This document shows, in pieces, positions 24,235 to 31,223 of a stretch of DNA of 31,223 nucleotides. The first letter of the stretch is position 1, and each line of letters starts with the position of its first letter. This DNA comes from JBGTCD01 sp041749015 (lineage in GTDB: Bacteria; Bacteroidota; Bacteroidia; Cytophagales; Cyclobacteriaceae): contig JBGTCD010000030.1 of the NCBI GenBank assembly GCA_041749015.1, positions 1 to 31,223 of the forward strand. Direction: 5' to 3'. A model generated the notes under the pieces. The model was not told the DNA's origin and searched no databases. It saw nothing but the letters and a program-made list of their open reading frames with translations. The position numbers and the translations under genes are program-made.

Positions 24235-24307
24235 CATAAAATTTAATAAAATGTCCAGCACACCCCTCTACAGCCTCCAAATACGTTTTTGATCCGGCAA
24301 TACTTTT

Positions 24308-24330
24308 TTATTTAGATTTAATCTAAATAA
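24308..24330. promoter_or_regulatory. 23-bp perfect palindrome, operator-like, upstream of ferric ABC importer
   Basis: Arms TTATTTAGATT (24308-24318) and AATCTAAATAA (24320-24330) pair perfectly around T24319. It shares TTTAGAT/ATCTAAA with the site at 21640-21655 upstream of the TonB receptor. Its right edge lies 4 bases before the -7 box (24335-24342), so a bound protein would cover the -33 region and could repress transcription. A DtxR/MntR/IdeR-type metal-responsive repressor is a reasonable guess from half-site shape and neighbouring genes, but the regulator gene is not in this window. Confidence 0.7.
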
Positions 24331-24334
24331 TTAT

Positions 24335-24342
24335 TAACTTTG
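24335..24342 (+). promoter_or_regulatory. Promoter -7 box (TAnnTTTG) of ferric ABC importer operon
   Basis: TAACTTTG, an exact match to the Bacteroidota -7 consensus, 22 bases before the ATG at 24365, so the leader would be about 19 bases. It lies directly next to the 23-bp palindrome. Confidence 0.6.
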
Positions 24343-24364
24343 ACTCGAACAAAATTCTATTCGA

Positions 24365-25393
24365 ATGAAGTATATTTTTTGGCTATTCGTAGGAGTGATA
24401 GCTATATCTTGCACTGAAAAAAAAGAGGGCCAGGACGATAATGGAGCAGTAAATATTTATTCCCACAGGCATTATGAGACTGACCAAATGCTGTTTGATA
24501 AATTTACAGAACAAACAGGCATTAAGGTAAATGTAGTCAGTGCCAGTGCTGATGAGCTCATCAAGCGCCTGGAACTGGAGGGTGAAAAATCCCCCGCTGA
24601 TGTCTTGATCACCGTGGATGCCGGAAGGCTGCATAGGGCAAAGAGTCTCGGATTATTACAAGGGATTGAATCCAGCATCCTTTCCGAGACCATCAAGCCG
24701 CAATTCAAAGACAGCGAAGGTCACTGGTTTGGTCTTACCTATAGAGCGAGAATCATTGCTTATGCCAAGGACCGGGTAAACCCTGATGATATTCAAAATT
24801 ATGAAGATATGGCTGATCCACAATTTAAAGGAAAGGTCGTGATGCGCTCCTCCGAAAACATCTATAACCAATCTCTTCTGGCTGCCATGGTGGCCCATCA
24901 TGGGGAGGAAGTCGCTATGGAATGGGCAGAGGGTGTTGTAAAAAACCTGGCCCGGTCGCCAAGAGGTAATGACCGCGATCAGGTAAAGGCTATTGCTGCC
25001 GGAGCAGGAGACCTAAGCCTGGTCAATACATATTACTTAGGACATATGGCCGAGTCAGAAAGTGAAGAAGAAAGGTTGGCCGTAAGTAATGTGGGAATCA
25101 TTTTTCCTAATCAGAATTCTACAGGCACCCATATCAATATATCCGGTGCGGGAGTAGCAAAACACGCGCCTAACAAAGAAAATGCTATTAAATTTCTGGA
25201 GTTCATGGTTTCTGATGAGGCCCAAAAGGCCTTTGCTGAAGCCAATTATGAATATCCCGTTAAGGAAGGTACCGCATGGTCTGAAACGGCCACTAGTTGG
25301 GGCCAACATCAGATTGATACCCTCAAGCTTGAGAAATTAGGTATAAATAATGAAGTTGCTGTCAGAATTTTTGACAAAGCAGGCTGGAAGTAA
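24365..25393 (+). CDS. Ferric iron ABC transporter substrate-binding lipoprotein (FbpA/FutA-like)
   Basis: A 342-residue periplasmic binding protein that captures Fe3+. The lipobox IAISC (Cys16) predicts membrane anchoring. Iron-coordinating residues of the FutA/FbpA class are visible: the IYSHRHYETD motif (Tyr32, His36, Tyr37 region), Tyr126 in LTYRARIIAYAK, and the consecutive pair Tyr223-Tyr224 in VNTYYLGHM. The core blocks YEDMADPQFKGKVVMR, NYDRDQV-like GNDRDQVKAIAAGAGDLSLVN and HINISGAGVAKHAPNKENAIKFLEFMVSDEAQ are typical. It is the first gene of a three-gene unit with a fused permease (3-base gap) and ATPase (1-base gap). Synthesis is likely controlled by the palindrome upstream of it. 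I give no symbol, as fbpA, futA and afuA are all used. Confidence 0.93.
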   Translation: MKYIFWLFVGVIAISCTEKKEGQDDNGAVNIYSHRHYETDQMLFDKFTEQTGIKVNVVSASADELIKRLELEGEKSPADVLITVDAGRLHRAKSLGLLQGIESSILSETIKPQFKDSEGHWFGLTYRARIIAYAKDRVNPDDIQNYEDMADPQFKGKVVMRSSENIYNQSLLAAMVAHHGEEVAMEWAEGVVKNLARSPRGNDRDQVKAIAAGAGDLSLVNTYYLGHMAESESEEERLAVSNVGIIFPNQNSTGTHINISGAGVAKHAPNKENAIKFLEFMVSDEAQKAFAEANYEYPVKEGTAWSETATSWGQHQIDTLKLEKLGINNEVAVRIFDKAGWK

Positions 25394-25396
25394 AAG

Positions 25397-27061
25397 ATGC
25401 TATTAATCAAGCGAGGTGATGCTGCAATCAGTCGCAGCCGCAGGGGATTGAAAAGGATCAATATCTGGGTAATTTATGCCCTCCTCATCGCCCTGCTTGT
25501 AGGCACTCCCCTTGCTACTATCGTATATTTTTTATTTGATGGGCCTTCAGATACCTGGAAGCATCTTTCCGAAACCGTTCTGGGTCATTATGTAGCAAAT
25601 TCACTCCTGCTCATTTTGGGGGTTAGTGCCATTACTCTGATCCTTGGAGTTTCGACAGCCTGGGTGGTTTCCACCTGTAATTTCCCCGGAAGGAAGATCT
25701 TTGAATGGGCATTGGTACTCCCCCTTTCTGTGCCTACCTACATCATTGCATTTGCCTATGCCGGCATTACGGATTATACCGGCCCCATTCAGACTACCCT
25801 GAGAAACTGGGGCCTGCACCCTGATCCTTCATTTTTTGAAATCATGAACCTCCAGGGGGTGATGCTGGTGATGGCTTTTGTGCTATACCCCTATGTATAT
25901 GTCATCACCAGAGCATCCTTTTCGCGGCAAACCCGCAACATTCTGGAATCAGGAAGGATATTAGGGAGCAGCCCCTCCAGAACATTTTTCTCTATTGCAC
26001 TGCCGATTGCCAGACCGGCAATTGTGGCAGGTGTGAGTCTGGTCATTATGGAGGTGCTCAATGACTATGGAGCTGTGAAGTACTTTGGAGTAAGCACCTT
26101 CACCACAGGGATATTCCGGGCGTGGTTTTCTTTAGGAGATGTCAATGCTGCAATTTATCTGTCCTCTTTACTGCTCGTGGTGATTTTTCTGGTATTAGGA
26201 TTGGAGCGGCTCCAGCGCGGCAAGGCACGATTCGATGACAATTCCCCCGGAAGTAAACCGATCAGTAAGTTTAAGTTGTCTAAGCCTATGCAGGCAGTTT
26301 GTGTTGCTACTTGCTTCATGCCGGTATTTTTTGGGTTTATATTACCCACACTCCAACTCATGGGTTGGTCTTTGGACACCGCCTATAAGGTTGTTGATTT
26401 AAGTTTTTTCAGGTTGATATTTAATAGCTTTTCACTGGCGGCAGGTACCGCAATGCTTTGTGCATTTCTTTCTGTCATTCTCATTTATGCAGTAAAAATA
26501 AACCCCACGTTCTTTATGAGGGTATTGGGCAAATTTTCCGTAATGGGCTATGCTATACCGGGAGCAGTGATAGCGGTAGGCGTCATGATGCCCCTGCTAT
26601 TTTTGGATAAATCCTTAACAACCTGGCTACAAAACTCGTTTGGAATAACGATGGGCCTGTTAATTAGCGGCACTATAGGGGCTTTGATTTTTGCCTATAT
26701 TGTTCGCTTCCTGGCCGTAGCCTACAATCCTATTGATTCAGGATTCAAAAAAGTGTCAGACTTTTATACCGAGGCCTCAAGAGGATTAGGGGTGGCACCA
26801 TTGGCTACACTATGGAAGGTCAATCTACCCCTAATTAAAGGGAGCGTCATCAGTGCTGCGCTATTGGTTTTTGTGGATGTTTTAAAAGAATTACCTTTGA
26901 CACTCATTATGAGACCATTTAATTTTAATACACTTGCTACCAAAACCTTCGAATTGGCAAGTGATGAAATGGTTGCAGAATCATCTGTTCCAGCCCTGAT
27001 CATCATTGCCACGGGCATCGTACCCATCATTTTTTTAAGTAAATGGATATCCAAAACCTGA
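25397..27061 (+). CDS. Ferric iron ABC transporter permease (FbpB/FutB-like, fused two-domain)
   Basis: Inner-membrane permease of 554 residues, made of two fused BPD_transp_1 domains with about twelve helices. The two EAA-type coupling loops are ESGRILGSSPSRTFFSIALPIARPAI (first half, near residue 185) and EASRGLGVAPLATLWKVNLPLIKGS (second half, near 460). This double-domain layout is that of FbpB, AfuB and SfuB of ferric importers. It begins 3 bases after the binding-protein stop and ends 1 base before the ATPase start, so the three are one operon. The N-terminal LIKRGDAAISRSRRGLKRINIW tail is basic and cytoplasmic, as expected for a membrane protein. No defects are visible. Confidence 0.93.
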   Translation: MLLIKRGDAAISRSRRGLKRINIWVIYALLIALLVGTPLATIVYFLFDGPSDTWKHLSETVLGHYVANSLLLILGVSAITLILGVSTAWVVSTCNFPGRKIFEWALVLPLSVPTYIIAFAYAGITDYTGPIQTTLRNWGLHPDPSFFEIMNLQGVMLVMAFVLYPYVYVITRASFSRQTRNILESGRILGSSPSRTFFSIALPIARPAIVAGVSLVIMEVLNDYGAVKYFGVSTFTTGIFRAWFSLGDVNAAIYLSSLLLVVIFLVLGLERLQRGKARFDDNSPGSKPISKFKLSKPMQAVCVATCFMPVFFGFILPTLQLMGWSLDTAYKVVDLSFFRLIFNSFSLAAGTAMLCAFLSVILIYAVKINPTFFMRVLGKFSVMGYAIPGAVIAVGVMMPLLFLDKSLTTWLQNSFGITMGLLISGTIGALIFAYIVRFLAVAYNPIDSGFKKVSDFYTEASRGLGVAPLATLWKVNLPLIKGSVISAALLVFVDVLKELPLTLIMRPFNFNTLATKTFELASDEMVAESSVPALIIIATGIVPIIFLSKWISKT

Positions 27062-27062
27062 G

Positions 27063-28190
27063 ATGAGTACCGTACTTGACATAAAAAATCTTTATAAAAA
27101 ATATACCCGCAAGGATGCCTTTGTGATCAGGGATGTCAACCTCCAGGTATCAAAAGGGGAGCTCCTTGGCTTGCTCGGCGAAAGCGGCAGTGGTAAGACT
27201 ACCCTCCTGCGACTCATTGCAGGTTTTGAAGAACCTGATAGGGGTGCCATTTTGGTCAATGGGCAGGTGGTAGTGGATGCCAATGTATTTGTGGCACCGG
27301 AAAAAAGGAAAGTGGGCATGGTATTCCAGGATTATGCTTTGTTCCCACATATGGATATTCAAAAAAATGTCTGCTATGGTCTGCATGGTTACAGCAAGGA
27401 GGAAATAAAAGATCGGGTAAAAGAAGTGCTTAAGCTGGTAGGTTTACAAAGCTTTGCCGGGCGATACCCGCATCAGCTATCCGGAGGTCAGCAGCAACGG
27501 GCTGCCCTCGCAAGGGCTCTGGCTCCCCGGCCATCCATTTTGCTCCTTGATGAGCCCTTCAGTAATCTAGATGTCGTGCTTAAAGAGCAGGTCAGGGAAG
27601 ACCTGAGAAACATTCTCAAACGGACTGAAACCACAGCCATTTTTGTAACCCATGATACCAAGGATGCCTTATCCACAGCAGACCGTATAGCCCTTCTCAA
27701 AGATGGCCACATCCAGCAATCAGGCAGTCCGAAAGAATTGTACAATAAGCCCTCAAATATCTACACAGCCAGCTTCCTCGGTAAGGTCAACATCATTCAG
27801 GCTCTCACCAAGCCCGGCGGATATGAATCACAAATAGGGTTTATCCCCTGCAACAGAGCCAATGGTACTGATCAAAAAGTAACCCTTGCCATAAGGCCGG
27901 AAAAACTTGCCCCCTGCAGCGAGGGTCACAGCGATCTGTATGGTGCAGCACAATTAATCACCTATCAGGGAGATCACCAATTGATTACCCTTCAGGTAAT
28001 CTCCGGAAAATCACAATATAAACTGGTGATCAAAGCCAATAGTGAGGTGAAAGTCAGTAAAGGGGAAGTAGTTCATTTTCGAATTGAGGAAGATTATATC
28101 AAAGTGCTGGATACTTGCTGGTATCCTGCAGCCGCAGAACAAAGTCCTCTCGAAAAAGTAGTAGAAACCACCGAAAAGCCCAGAACATAG
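27063..28190 (+). CDS. Ferric iron ABC transporter ATP-binding protein (FbpC/FutC-like)
   Basis: ATPase of the ferric importer, 375 residues. Walker A is GESGSGKTTLLRL (about 39-51), the signature LSGGQQQRAALARAL (about 139-153), Walker B SILLLDEPFSNLD (about 158-170) and the H-loop TTAIFVTHDTKDAL. The Q-loop VFQDYALFPHMD is normal. A C-terminal TOBE-like region (about 240-350, VTLAIRPEKLAPCS) is present, as in FbpC, CysA and MalK type ATPases. The gene starts 1 base after the permease stop. Its own stop is only 3 bases from the stop of the convergent DksA-like gene, leaving no space for a separate terminator. Confidence 0.93.
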   Translation: MSTVLDIKNLYKKYTRKDAFVIRDVNLQVSKGELLGLLGESGSGKTTLLRLIAGFEEPDRGAILVNGQVVVDANVFVAPEKRKVGMVFQDYALFPHMDIQKNVCYGLHGYSKEEIKDRVKEVLKLVGLQSFAGRYPHQLSGGQQQRAALARALAPRPSILLLDEPFSNLDVVLKEQVREDLRNILKRTETTAIFVTHDTKDALSTADRIALLKDGHIQQSGSPKELYNKPSNIYTASFLGKVNIIQALTKPGGYESQIGFIPCNRANGTDQKVTLAIRPEKLAPCSEGHSDLYGAAQLITYQGDHQLITLQVISGKSQYKLVIKANSEVKVSKGEVVHFRIEEDYIKVLDTCWYPAAAEQSPLEKVVETTEKPRT

Positions 28191-28193
28191 GTT

Positions 28194-28532
28194 TTATCGA
28201 TTGGCGCACTTGATGCAGCGGGTACTTTCAGGCATGAAAAGTAACCGTTTGATATTGATCTCTTCCCCACACATGGTACATTTTGCAAATCTTGATGCAT
28301 CATCGTAGAGGCTGATCCATCGTTGCATGGCTTTCAGCTTTTGCTCACTGGACCTAAGACTGGCTTCACTGACAGATTTATTATTGATATAGTCCATTCG
28401 GCTAAGTCTGCCCACAGCACTATCAAGCCCCAAAGGCTTGGTGGCCTCCTTCAAATCAATAATGGTTTCCTCCAATTCCTTGATTTTTCCTTCAAGGGCC
28501 GCCTTAAGCTGTAGCTTTTCCTCAGGTGTCAT
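28194..28532 (-). CDS. DksA/TraR-like zinc-finger protein
   Basis: A 112-residue protein with a long N-terminal helical coiled coil (MTPEEKLQLKAALEGKIKELEETIIDLKEATKPLG) and a four-cysteine zinc finger at the C-terminus, Cys85-x2-Cys88 (KCTMCGEEI) and Cys106-x2-Cys109 (RCIKCANR). The SRMDYINNKSVSEASLR middle also fits TraR/DksA-type proteins, which bind RNA polymerase through the secondary channel. Bacteroidota often have short DksA homologues of this size. It probably modulates transcription, but the acidic DxxDxA tip residues of classical DksA are not obvious, so a different role is possible. It is convergent with the iron ATPase gene and divergent from the following lipoprotein gene. Confidence 0.8.
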   Translation of the reverse strand: MTPEEKLQLKAALEGKIKELEETIIDLKEATKPLGLDSAVGRLSRMDYINNKSVSEASLRSSEQKLKAMQRWISLYDDASRFAKCTMCGEEINIKRLLFMPESTRCIKCANR

Positions 28533-28619
28533 GGTGCAAAATAGTCAAATTTACACAGAAGGATAACAATTGATATCTGCTTAAAATTTATTTATTAAAT
28601 TGAGAAAAAATCAAATTGA

Positions 28620-29144
28620 ATGAAAAAGTTTAATGTTTTGCACCTTGCTCTGAGCCTGCTCCTAATGGCCTCATGCAACAATAAGCCGGAGGGAGTATTC
28701 GATAGCCTCACTAATATTTGTGGCCAGGAGGGCAGCGGCCAGGTGATCTATCCGGAAGGTGACGATAATCCATTTAAAGGAGCAACTCTTTTCATGAAAA
28801 TCGAATATTGTGGTAAAGACTCTCTGCGCATCCCTTTTCACGTGGGTGAGGACCGCTCCAGGACCTGGATTCTTACCAGGAGCGAAAAGGGCATCCTGTT
28901 GAAGCATGATCACCGGCATGAAGATGGCACCCCTGACGAAGTAACCATGTACGGCGGCTGGTCAAATCATGACCAAGCTGCGGGTATGGCACTCCACTTT
29001 CCGGCAGATGATTATACTGGAAAATTATTACCAGCTGCAGCCACTAATGAATGGGTCATGAAGCTTTCCGATGACCAAAAGATATTCTCATATATACTCT
29101 ACCGTGATGGTGAGTTGCGATTTCATGCAGATTTTACACTTTAA
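28620..29144 (+). CDS. Unrecognised small lipoprotein, 174 residues
   Basis: The N-terminus VLHLALSLLLMASCNNKPEG carries a clear lipobox (MASC, Cys19), so it is an exported lipoprotein. The mature part is a soluble, mixed alpha/beta-looking domain with motifs ATLFMKIEYCGKDSLRIPFHVGEDRSRTWILTRSEKGILLKHDHRHEDGTPDEVTMYGGWSN. The many His and Asp (HDHRHEDGTPD) suggest a metal- or sugar-binding surface, but that is a guess. Two further cysteines (ICGQ, YCGK) may form a disulfide. No family is recognised with confidence. It lies 10 bases upstream of the DUF885 gene on the same strand and is probably in one unit with it, while the DksA-like gene runs the other way. Confidence 0.8.
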   Translation: MKKFNVLHLALSLLLMASCNNKPEGVFDSLTNICGQEGSGQVIYPEGDDNPFKGATLFMKIEYCGKDSLRIPFHVGEDRSRTWILTRSEKGILLKHDHRHEDGTPDEVTMYGGWSNHDQAAGMALHFPADDYTGKLLPAAATNEWVMKLSDDQKIFSYILYRDGELRFHADFTL

Positions 29145-29154
29145 TTTAAACAGG

Positions 29155-30846
29155 ATGAATAAAGGCTTACTAATTATTTTGATTTCCCTACTGATATCAC
29201 CGGGTATCAGTTATTCTCAGGAATACTCCGAAGTTTACAATGAGATTAATTCCTACAAAGCTGATCAGGGGGCTTTATTGAGGAAATATCCCCAGAAATA
29301 CAGTGGGATTCATCTGGATCGGATGGCATCCTTTTATCAATCCTGGACTTCAAAGCTGGGCAGTATCAAATTTAATTCTTTAAGTCTCCAAGGCAAAGTA
29401 GACTTCGTTCTCCTGCAACGCAATATCAACAGAGACCAGTTTTTTCTGAAAGAGCAACGGCAGCAATACGAGGAAATCAAGACCTACCTGCCCTTTGAGG
29501 CAGAATTGAACACCCTGATTACAGAACGCGGCCGAGGCAAAGCCTTAAAGGCTGAAGCTACCGCAGGGCAATACGATGCGCTTCATAATCAGATAAAAGA
29601 GCTGAAAACCACCGTAGAAAAAGGAGCCAAATTGCCGTACCGGATCAGTGGTCAGGCAGCAGAAGCGGTAAAACAATTTCAGGAAGGCCTTAAGGATGTT
29701 CATGAGTTTTATTCCGGATATGATCCCCTCTATTCCTGGTGGTGTCAAAAACCATTTGAAAAACTCAACAGCACCCTGACAGAATATGCAGCACTTCTTA
29801 AAAGTTACCGTGCAGAGGATAAAACAATGGATGATGGCAGCGGGATTATTGGCACGCCTATCGGGCAGGAGGCTTTGAAGAAAAGTCTTGAATTTGAATT
29901 TATTGCTTACTCACCCCAGGAATTATTAAAAATAGCTGAAAGAGAATTTGCCTGGTGCGAAAAAGAAATGCTGCAGGCATCCAAAGAAATGGGTCATGGC
30001 AATAACTGGAAAGCAGCCCTTGAGCAGGTGAAGCAGACCTATCCCGAACCCGGATCCCAGCCCGAACTGGTAACCAAACTGGCTGAGGAAGCCATCACTT
30101 TTCTGGAGGAAAGAGATATGGTCACCATCCCGGACCTGGCCAAAGAAACCTGGCGCATGAGGATGCTCAGCCCTGAGGAGCAACTAATCTCCCCGTTTTT
30201 TCTTGGAGGGGAGCAAGTGCGGATCTCCTATCCCACTGATGCTATGGAGCATGAAACCAAAATGATGAGCTTGAGAGGTAATAACCCCCATTTTTCTAAG
30301 GCAGTAGTGCATCATGAACTCATCCCCGGGCATCACCTGCAGCAATTCATGAATCAAAGACACAAACCCTACCGGTGGCCTTTCAGAACGCCCTTCTGGA
30401 CTGAAGGCTGGGCTTTATATTGGGAAATGGTATTATATGATGCGGGATTTCCAACAAGCCCGGAAGATAAGGTAGGCATGTTGTTTTGGAGGATGCATAG
30501 ATGCGCACGCATCATCTTCTCCATCAACTACCACACTGGAAAAATGACACCACAACAGTGCATCAACTTCCTGGTTGATAAGGTAGGCCACGAACGGGAT
30601 AATGCTGCTGCAGAGGTCAGGCGCTCTTTAATGGGCAACTACGGCCCTCTCTACCAGATGGCATATATGCTGGGCGGCCTTCAGATCAGAGCCCTGCGAC
30701 AAGAGCTGGTAGACACCGGAAAAATGACTGAAAAGCATTTTCACGATCAAATCCTGAAAGAAAATAACATGCCCATTGAAATCCTCCGAATGATCATGAC
30801 CGAAGAAAGCCCCAAAAAAGACCATAAACCTTTCTGGAAGTTTTAG
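29155..30846 (+). CDS. DUF885 family protein, predicted exported zinc metallopeptidase
   Basis: A 563-residue exported protein. The start is ATG 29155 (preceded by CAGG) because it gives a clean signal peptide (MNKGLLIILISLLISPGISYSQ); an upstream ATG at 29071 lies inside the previous gene in another frame. DUF885 members are mostly uncharacterised but carry a HExxxGH metal site and a downstream Glu, both here: His387-Glu388...His393 in VVHHELIPGHHLQQF, and Glu417 in EGWALYWEM. The rest is alpha-helical, rich in E/K, as in this family, and the C-terminal block QIRALRQELVDTGKMTEKHFHDQILKENNMPIEILRMIM is typical. It may act as a periplasmic peptidase of the M2/M3-like clan; the substrate is unknown. 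Confidence 0.9.
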   Translation: MNKGLLIILISLLISPGISYSQEYSEVYNEINSYKADQGALLRKYPQKYSGIHLDRMASFYQSWTSKLGSIKFNSLSLQGKVDFVLLQRNINRDQFFLKEQRQQYEEIKTYLPFEAELNTLITERGRGKALKAEATAGQYDALHNQIKELKTTVEKGAKLPYRISGQAAEAVKQFQEGLKDVHEFYSGYDPLYSWWCQKPFEKLNSTLTEYAALLKSYRAEDKTMDDGSGIIGTPIGQEALKKSLEFEFIAYSPQELLKIAEREFAWCEKEMLQASKEMGHGNNWKAALEQVKQTYPEPGSQPELVTKLAEEAITFLEERDMVTIPDLAKETWRMRMLSPEEQLISPFFLGGEQVRISYPTDAMEHETKMMSLRGNNPHFSKAVVHHELIPGHHLQQFMNQRHKPYRWPFRTPFWTEGWALYWEMVLYDAGFPTSPEDKVGMLFWRMHRCARIIFSINYHTGKMTPQQCINFLVDKVGHERDNAAAEVRRSLMGNYGPLYQMAYMLGGLQIRALRQELVDTGKMTEKHFHDQILKENNMPIEILRMIMTEESPKKDHKPFWKF

Positions 30847-30877
30847 GGCATGAAGGGCAGTACTAACCCTGTTTTTC

Positions 30878-31223
30878 TTATTGGGTCATCTCCTCTGCGA
30901 GGATCAAAGCTTTATAGGCATTGACTACGCCACCTATGATACTCAAGCTACTAAAAGGTAACTTGTTACCGAGTGGTCCGGGCTTGTTAACTTCAAGCCC
31001 TTCCGGCTTATACACTGACTTTTGCAAAATCTCGATTACCTGTTGAGGCTTAAGTTCAGGATAGTAAGCCATAATCAGTGCAGCTACTCCTGAAACTGCA
31101 GGAGCTGCCATGCTGGTGCCACTATTGATACCATATTCATTTTCAGGAAGGGTGCTATATATCCCTTCTCCAGGAGAGAAAAAATCTACCCCTCTGGCAC
31201 TGTAATTGGAAAAACCAGAGGCC
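30878..31223 (-). CDS. S8 subtilase family serine peptidase, C-terminal part
   Basis: The frame stays open to the right edge of the window, so only the last ~114 residues are seen. They include the subtilisin catalytic Ser motif GTSMAAPAVSGVAALI (the G-T-S-M-A-A-P hallmark) preceded by ASGFSNYSARGVDFFSPGEGIYST, the family's substrate-side strand. The short C-terminal region after it (KPQQVIEILQKSVYKPEGLEV...GGVVNAYKALILAEEMTQ) ends soon after, without a secretion-sorting (T9SS) domain, so this is a compact subtilase. Its Asp and His catalytic residues lie outside the window. It is convergent with the DUF885 gene, with 31 bases between stops. Confidence 0.9.
   Translation of the reverse strand, partial: ASGFSNYSARGVDFFSPGEGIYSTLPENEYGINSGTSMAAPAVSGVAALIMAYYPELKPQQVIEILQKSVYKPEGLEVNKPGPLGNKLPFSSLSIIGGVVNAYKALILAEEMTQ

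Noticed and set aside
28533..28544. -7 promoter box right upstream of the DksA-like start (minus strand TATTTTGCACC)
   Set aside because: The spacing is one base short of TAnnTTTG and it would place the transcription start at or inside the coding region.
30854..30876. Possible terminator after DUF885 gene (AGGG...CCCT followed by five T's)
   Set aside because: Only a 4-bp stem with a 9-base loop; too weak to report as a feature.

Overview
The window looks like chromosomal DNA of a member of the Bacteroidota, probably a Cytophagales-type marine or soil bacterium. The evidence is of four kinds. Several upstream regions carry the Bacteroidota -7 promoter box TAnnTTTG, and Shine-Dalgarno sequences are weak. 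Typical protein families are present: DUF4252, a CarboxypepD_reg-like TonB receptor, a four-helix membrane LytTR protein, a TPR/coiled-coil/TM protein, and a MASE1 histidine kinase. The Tgt enzyme lacks the usual zinc cysteines. I see no tRNA, rRNA, CRISPR array, insertion sequence or phage gene. No gene-free stretch exceeds 300 bases; the largest gaps are 6838-7064, 17322-17545, 21528-21709 and 13437-13600.

Layout. 0-2.2 kb: the end of a DUF4252 gene, then a two-gene ABC exporter (ATPase plus ABC-2 permease). 2.2-6.8 kb: a TPR sensor-like protein, a membrane LytTR regulator, an acyltransferase-3 membrane enzyme and a serine hydrolase; the end of this stretch is visibly AT-rich and may be accessory. 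7-9.4 kb: a BASS-family symporter, an unlisted 43-residue membrane miniprotein, a SlyD-like FKBP isomerase and a secreted thioredoxin-like protein. 9.5-13.4 kb: queD, folE and a MarR regulator in one tight unit, then a mitochondrial-type aconitase with a clear terminator. 13.5-17.3 kb: a structured intergenic element, a MASE1 histidine kinase and a convergent S9 peptidase lipoprotein that share a strong terminator. 17.5-20.7 kb: tgt, an LptF/LptG-type permease and an EamA transporter, overlapping or nearly so. 20.7-21.5 kb: a dolichol-phosphate-mannose-synthase-like glycosyltransferase on the minus strand.

21.6-28.2 kb is the most interesting region. It holds a TonB-dependent receptor and a complete FbpABC/FutABC-type ferric ABC importer (lipoprotein, fused permease, ATPase). 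Each is preceded by a near-identical palindrome (TTTAGAT...ATCTAAA) beside a TAnnTTTG box. This suggests one metal-responsive regulon joining outer- and inner-membrane steps. A 66-residue PLDc_N-like membrane protein lies divergently between them.

28.2-31.2 kb: a DksA/TraR-like zinc protein, an unrecognised lipoprotein, a DUF885 metallopeptidase-like protein, and the C-terminal end of a subtilase that runs off the right edge.

Pathway links: FolE and QueD supply the first two steps towards queuosine, and Tgt carries out the tRNA insertion step, so three queuosine-related genes fall within about 9 kb. The most noteworthy non-coding signals are the paired palindromes at 21640-21655 and 24308-24330 and the nested stem-loop at 13490-13536. 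I did not find a clearly new multi-gene system; the iron-uptake pair with its shared operator is the best candidate for new biology.
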